A stretch of 64,000 bases of DNA, from the NCBI GenBank assembly GCA_024114885.1, contig CP099420.1, forward strand, positions 2,604,001 through 2,668,000, written 5' to 3'. Of the stretch, positions 59,801 through 64,000 are shown piece after piece; position 1 is the first letter of the stretch; each line of letters opens with the position of its first letter. This stretch comes from Septoria linicola. Lineage: Eukaryota > Ascomycota > Dothideomycetes > Mycosphaerellales > Mycosphaerellaceae. A model generated the notes under the pieces. The model did not search any database. It was not told the origin of the DNA and saw only the letters and a list, made by a program, of their open reading frames with translations. Made by a program: the position numbers and the translations under genes.

Positions 59801-61292
59801 CACCTCGACATGCTTCTACAAACCAAACACGCTAGGCCAACCTACCGATGCTGGATTGCAGGAGCCAACGTTCAGTGCAGCAATACCCGTGAATCTGGAC
59901 TGTCCAAATGGAGATGGAGCGTACTATACGGATTATCTAGGCGCGAGCTATCAGATTATGTGTAATGTGACGTTTCCATCAAGCGCGAATATCACGACCG
60001 GATTGGATATCGATGCAAATGCTGGAGTTTCACTGGAAGTACGGGACGAAGCAGCACATCATCTTGAGACGAGACAGTTCGCCGTCCCGACTCCACAGAT
60101 TCCGCCGATCATTGTCTGCAGTAACCGATGTTCGAGAATGCCTGGATGTATCGCTGTCACTGAACAGACAGATCAGTGTGTCTTCATTTCGGACTTGGGA
60201 GTCTCGGCAACTGGATCGAGCATCGCAGATACGGTTGTTTTGGTTGGAAGGAGAATCGTTGACCCTTCTACTGGAGCGAGGAGTATGTCTCTGGTGTCCA
60301 ATGCCAACCCTACTCGAGTGAGTTCTAGACCAGCCTCGGGCATTGGCAATACACCTTTGAATACTGCTACGAGTACAATTGGACTGCTGCCTTCGATTTC
60401 GATCCCACCCATCATCGCCTCTCCGACAACAACGAGCGATTGCGGACTTCTTGGTCTCAATTGTGTTAGCGGGCAACAGCCGGCAGCAACGCCAACTACC
60501 AGTGACTGCGGTCTATTGGGGCTCAATTGCGTGGGCGGCAATGCAGGAAGCTCGCGACCCGCATCACCAGCGACAAGCGGCAGCGCGACCAGCCCAGCAG
60601 TCCTTCCAGGTGCACCTAGCCCACTTCCCAATAGTGGGACTGCGCAAACTACAGCAACAAGCAGCGACTGCGGACTCCTTGGTCTCAACTGTGTAGGCGG
60701 CAACGCTGGCAGTCCCATTCCAACACCAGTTTCTGCCAGTGGAGGTAGTACAGTACCCTTGGGCGCCACTTCCACAACGACTAGTAGCTCCACGTCCACA
60801 GATTGCGGACTTCTTGGCCTGAATTGCATCGGTGGCAATGCGGGCGGCGCGAGTCCGACAAGTGTCTCAAGTGTAGGCGCGATCACCACTTCAAGCCTGC
60901 TCACGTCGTCGCCTCTAACTTCCTCGTCGACTGGTACCATTCAGACTGTCGTCGTGTCTCCAGTCCCGGCTTCGAGTAGCACTAGAGACTGCGGCCTCCT
61001 CGGTCTCGGCTGTGTCATTGGCGGTGGAGGATCGAACACTGCCTCTTCTTCGATGAGCACAATTACCACGAGGACAACAAGCTACTCCCAGATCACCGCC
61101 ATTATACCGGTAACCACGATCACTACGACTTCGACAGTCTCGTACTGCAACGTCGGTCCCAACAACTTCACTTCGTGCACCTCTTCCGTGGTCGTGTCGG
61201 CCGCGACAAGGCCGTCCAGCTCGAGCAGTTCCTCGTCTAGCCCAACGACCACGACCAGGAATTGTGGTCTCCTTGGTCTCAACTGTACGTAG
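56878..61292 (+). CDS. Secreted mucin-like protein with PAN-like domains and DCGLLGLNC repeats
   Basis: Proposed exons 56878-57031 and 57091-61292 flank a 59-nt intron (gtatac, gctaac branch, gtgtag), giving 1451 aa. The large exon has no usable ATG, so an upstream exon is needed. The one chosen supplies a signal peptide (IFWPLLLSVGFTRAQ); its join is less certain than the rest. After a Thr/Pro-rich start come a PAN/apple-like domain (nt about 57590-57890, six Cys), one DCGLLGLNC motif (58146), three tandem Cys-paired repeats (58270-58950) and a Ser/Leu/Pro-rich stalk. Two more PAN-like domains follow (59600-59870, 59890-60260). Six DCGLLGLNC-type motifs then lie between Thr/Ser linkers (60438, 60504, 60666, 60801, 60987, 61260), the last ending the protein as NCGLLGLNCT. 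It is probably a heavily O-glycosylated wall or surface protein. No GPI signal is evident at the end. Confidence 0.78.
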
Positions 61293-61396
61293 TGACAGCA
61301 CTCGCGGTTGATGTAGATGTTGTATAGCTGTCGGTATGGTGGATTTGAACTTTTGATTGCACTTTACCAGCGCGGCGTTGGAGGATACATGCTGTT

Positions 61397-62332
61397 TCAT
61401 GTTCCGATTTTGGTAGTTAGTTCCTTGGTGATGCCCTCGAAGAGTGGTTGCAATGAGCAAGCAATATATTTATCAACAAGCAAGCCTTCAGTGCTTCCTT
61501 CAGCCTCAATCTCACTTCCTTTTGCCTGCATGTCGCGCCCTTCGATTACTGTGCCTTGAGGATAGCTTGGACGCTTGCCTTCCTCGATGAGACGAATGAA
61601 CATGGGATCGATGGGCACGCTCCCGAGGAAGTCGACGTTGAACTCCTGCGCCATCGCTTGCCCGCCACCCTTGGAGAAAACGTTGGTGCATTCTGAGCAG
61701 TTTGGGCAGACGAAGCCTGCCATGTTCTCGACAACTCCCAATATCTTGACATTGACTTTCCGACAGAAATTGATCTCCTTTTTGACATCGCTGACACTGA
61801 TAGCCTGCGGAGTGGTGACGATGACTGCACCAGCAAGTTGTTCTGTCGTCGCTGACTTGAGCAGAGTCTCTACGAGAGAGATGTGCTCATCGCTGGTTCC
61901 AGGTGGAGTGTCGATGAGCAAGTAGTCCAGGTTGCCCCACTGTACGTCTGTCAGGAATTGCCTGATCATGGCAGTCTTCTTGGGACCTCGCCACACCACC
62001 GCATCTCCTCTGTTCGCGAGCAGGAACCCCAGCGACATGGCACTGAGTGATCCCATAGTCTGTCCTCCATGACGATTCGTTTGCACTGTGTCTGCAGTTC
62101 GTGCTTCGTGGATCGGTACAGGCAGCCATCCACCTGGCGCCTGGGTGACTTTGGAATCCTCAATGCCAAAGAAGCGCGGAATCGAAGGGCCTGTGAGGTC
62201 GACATCGAGGACTCCAACAGAATGGCCCTGCAGCGAGAGTGAGAGGGCGAGTTGGGTGGTGACACTGGATTTGCCCACGCCGCCTTTGCCCGACAGCACG
62301 AGCACAATGTGCTTGATCTCACCCAGCGACAT
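61397..62332 (-). CDS. CFD1: Cytosolic Fe-S cluster assembly NTPase Cfd1 (NUBP2)
   Basis: Cfd1 forms a scaffold with Nbp35 that builds 4Fe-4S clusters for cytosolic and nuclear proteins. One exon, 311 aa, from the ATG at 62330-62332. The deviant Walker A of the Mrp/MinD class is SGKGGVGKSS (residues 14-23), followed by VGVLDVDLTGPSIPRFFG. Switch II is DYLLIDTPPGTSDEH. The bridging cluster ligands appear as CPNCSEC near residue 205. The absence of the Nbp35-type N-terminal four-cysteine motif separates it from Nbp35. The length is normal. Its stop is 104 bp from the stop of the mucin-like gene, so the two genes converge. Confidence 0.96.
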   Translation of the reverse strand: MSLGEIKHIVLVLSGKGGVGKSSVTTQLALSLSLQGHSVGVLDVDLTGPSIPRFFGIEDSKVTQAPGGWLPVPIHEARTADTVQTNRHGGQTMGSLSAMSLGFLLANRGDAVVWRGPKKTAMIRQFLTDVQWGNLDYLLIDTPPGTSDEHISLVETLLKSATTEQLAGAVIVTTPQAISVSDVKKEINFCRKVNVKILGVVENMAGFVCPNCSECTNVFSKGGGQAMAQEFNVDFLGSVPIDPMFIRLIEEGKRPSYPQGTVIEGRDMQAKGSEIEAEGSTEGLLVDKYIACSLQPLFEGITKELTTKIGT

Positions 62333-62939
62333 CTCTGCAGATTGGTGTGCAGAAAGCAGAGATGTCTGTCTACGAGAGAAATGTTTCTGAACGTCCTGTT
62401 CTGCTTAGAAATGAGAGCATCGTCACAGGCGTAGCCGCCGCCGATGACGGAAGCCAGCATCCACCATCACCACATCTTCCTTCGAGTTGATCGCTGCTTC
62501 TAATGACGCCTGTTTGAATGTTGGGCAGGCTCATCGTTGCGAGCAGTCGAATCCAATAAATTAGAGTTGCCCACATAAAACTGGTAGAATGCACGATACC
62601 TGGTACAGATGGCAGGTCATCTTTTTTGGAAATTATCATCTTCAACAAAGTGTTAATCCAGTAAAATCAAACAATCACGCGCAAACCGCTGCCGATTACC
62701 ACGAAACCTCGCAAGCAATATGAAGACATCTCGAAGAGCTCTAGTAGCTCACCGTAGGACTGGACACCACCGACTCACGACATCACCGTCGTCCCAGTAG
62801 TTTCATTCGCATAACCCTAAGCGGTCCAGAATTACGTCCACTGCACTTCCCGTGCGCCTGTGAAGTCACTAAGTTACGCCAAAGTCATTCCAAACACACA
62901 GGTCTCATATCTCGTCTATCATACTCCTCGCGCTATCAG
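62333..62939. other. Intergenic, upstream of CFD1
   Basis: A 607-bp gap between two minus-strand genes. No supported feature is seen. Confidence 0.55.
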
Positions 62940-64000
62940 CTACCCACCCGCACTATTCCTCAAAGGATGTAGGTGCCCTGTCCTCCCTCTCGCCTCCGAT
63001 GCTGCAGGACTCGCCTGTCTACTCAATCTCCCACCTTTCATCGGGCTTCCCATTCTCGGGCTTCTCGGCACAGAACTCTGCCTCGTGCCCATCCTCCCCC
63101 TTCCCTCTTTCAAGGAGCTGATCTGTTCATCCTTGTTTTTCATCGCCAATTTCAAATTCTCCATGGTCTGCTTTAGCTTCTTGTTCTCTTGCTCTAGCTG
63201 CTTGTTATGTCCCTGGAACGAGACCTCTCTCGCGCGTGCCTGTTCACCCTTGGCGATGTGTGTGGCATGAGACAGGCGATTCTCAAGCTCGGTGTTGTTC
63301 TGTGCGAGCTCGCGAGCCCGGTTGGATGAGTCTTGGTACATGGAGCGAGTCCAGTCGAGGTCCTTTTCAGTAGCAGCGGCTTTCTTGATTGCCTTCTCTT
63401 GTTCGGCCTTGGCCTGTTCAGCTAGCACACGAAGCTCCTGAAGTTCCCTTACTTCAGGTACAGCGTGGTCGAGCAGTCTACGATTGGCATCGGCAAGGGC
63501 TTCCTTGAGTTGCGTCCGTTCCGTGCGAAGGGCTGCATTGTTTGCTTCGGCACCAGCCATTCGAGACACTGCTGTCTGCGCAGTCAAGATCGCAGCATCA
63601 CGTTCCTTTTTGACATCGACTAGCTCTTTCCGTTGATCTTCGTGTCTGTATTGGAGAGCTTCAAGCGCGCGGATGTGCTCGTCGAGCCGGTGTTGGACCC
63701 CCTGTAAAAGCTCTCGCAGCCTCTGCTCGGTAGCAGTAGCGATTTCCCTTGAGGAATTGGCCTCGGCATTGGATTGCGTGCCTTTCGCAAGGGAGTCGCT
63801 GATGTGTGTGATGTCCATGTCGAGCGGGTTGATGGTGCCTGGGAATTGTGTTCCCAATGACGGAGCTGGCGACAGTCGAGCTCGTTTACTACTTGTACTC
63901 TCATCCACCTCTTGCATCTCATCGAGAGTCCGCTTGGCACTATGCGAATCTGGCTGTATATCAGTCTCGGTCTGGCTGTCCAGCTCCTCGAGTTGGCTCA
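62940..64000 (-). CDS. Hda2/3-like HDAC complex coiled-coil protein, C-terminal part (partial)
   Basis: The frame is open from the right edge to the stop at 62940-62942, about 353 residues, so the start lies outside the window. The visible part begins with a Ser/Thr/Asp-rich linker that includes KRARLSPAPS. It continues as a long coiled coil (EQRLRELLQGVQHRLDEHI to about NKQLEQENKKLKQ, roughly 210 residues) and ends in a basic tail with RQSSVPRSPRMGSPMKGGR and GRTGHLHPLR. In filamentous ascomycetes this tail and the segment DLDWTRSMYQDSSNRARELA belong, as I recall, to the subunit 2/3 protein of class II histone deacetylase (Hda1) complexes, which act in the nucleus. The helicase-like N-terminal domain would be outside. 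The coding call is firm; the product is moderately firm. Confidence 0.75.
   Translation of the reverse strand, partial: SQLEELDSQTETDIQPDSHSAKRTLDEMQEVDESTSSKRARLSPAPSLGTQFPGTINPLDMDITHISDSLAKGTQSNAEANSSREIATATEQRLRELLQGVQHRLDEHIRALEALQYRHEDQRKELVDVKKERDAAILTAQTAVSRMAGAEANNAALRTERTQLKEALADANRRLLDHAVPEVRELQELRVLAEQAKAEQEKAIKKAAATEKDLDWTRSMYQDSSNRARELAQNNTELENRLSHATHIAKGEQARAREVSFQGHNKQLEQENKKLKQTMENLKLAMKNKDEQISSLKEGRGRMGTRQSSVPRSPRMGSPMKGGRLSRQASPAASEARGRTGHLHPLRNSAGG

Overview
The window is nuclear DNA of a filamentous ascomycete. Most genes are intronless or carry one to three short introns (47-93 nt) with GT-AG ends and CTAAC/CTGAC-type branch points. Both strands are used evenly, intergenic gaps are usually 0.3-1.4 kb, and protein styles such as NGH-rich linkers and a HeLo-like N-terminal domain are typical of Pezizomycotina. 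The set of orthologues looks like a Dothideomycete, probably Mycosphaerellales; that placement is inference from general familiarity, not a search. There is no prokaryotic or viral content, and I saw no transposon, CRISPR array, rRNA or convincing tRNA.

Layout. 0-19 kb is a housekeeping block: a MATH/UCH deubiquitinase cut by the left edge (-), deoxyhypusine synthase (-), a 2103-aa SANT/Myb corepressor of the Snt1 type (+), a small Myb-like nuclear protein (+) and class V myosin (+). 19-34 kb is mixed: a secreted GH18 chitinase (-), a tubby-fold-like protein with a PPxY motif (-), an Aro8-type aminotransferase (+), a secreted Vgb-like beta-propeller (+), a BCS1-like AAA ATPase (+), a cytochrome P450 (+), a GNAT acetyltransferase (-) and an unknown basic protein (-).

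34.5-43.0 kb is the most unusual region. Two diverged RBR-type (IBR/RING2) ubiquitin-ligase-like genes face away from each other. They enclose an unknown gene and a HeLo-like (STAND N-terminal) protein that has no NACHT domain. Both RBR genes carry apparent single-base frameshifts, one has an RRM-like insert, and the other has replaced the expected catalytic cysteine with tyrosine. A ubiquitin and programmed-death or self-recognition theme is plausible but is inference.

43.5-64 kb returns to ordinary genes: a secreted Aim6-like phosphodiesterase (+), dTMP kinase (-) head-to-head with the queuine tRNA-ribosyltransferase accessory subunit (+), a four-exon phosphotransferase-like gene (+), an 84-aa conserved small protein (-), methylenetetrahydrofolate reductase (+), a vacuolar PQ-loop transporter (+), a 1451-aa secreted mucin-like protein with PAN-like domains and seven copies of a DCGLLGLNC motif (+), the Fe-S scaffold NTPase Cfd1 (-) and, cut by the right edge, the C-terminal part of an Hda2/3-like coiled-coil protein (-). 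The main candidates for something new are the RBR/HeLo cluster and the DCGLLGLNC repeat protein.

Splice sites were placed by hand from GT/AG, branch-site and homology logic. Start codons were checked to be real ATGs, because several long frames begin upstream at non-ATG codons.
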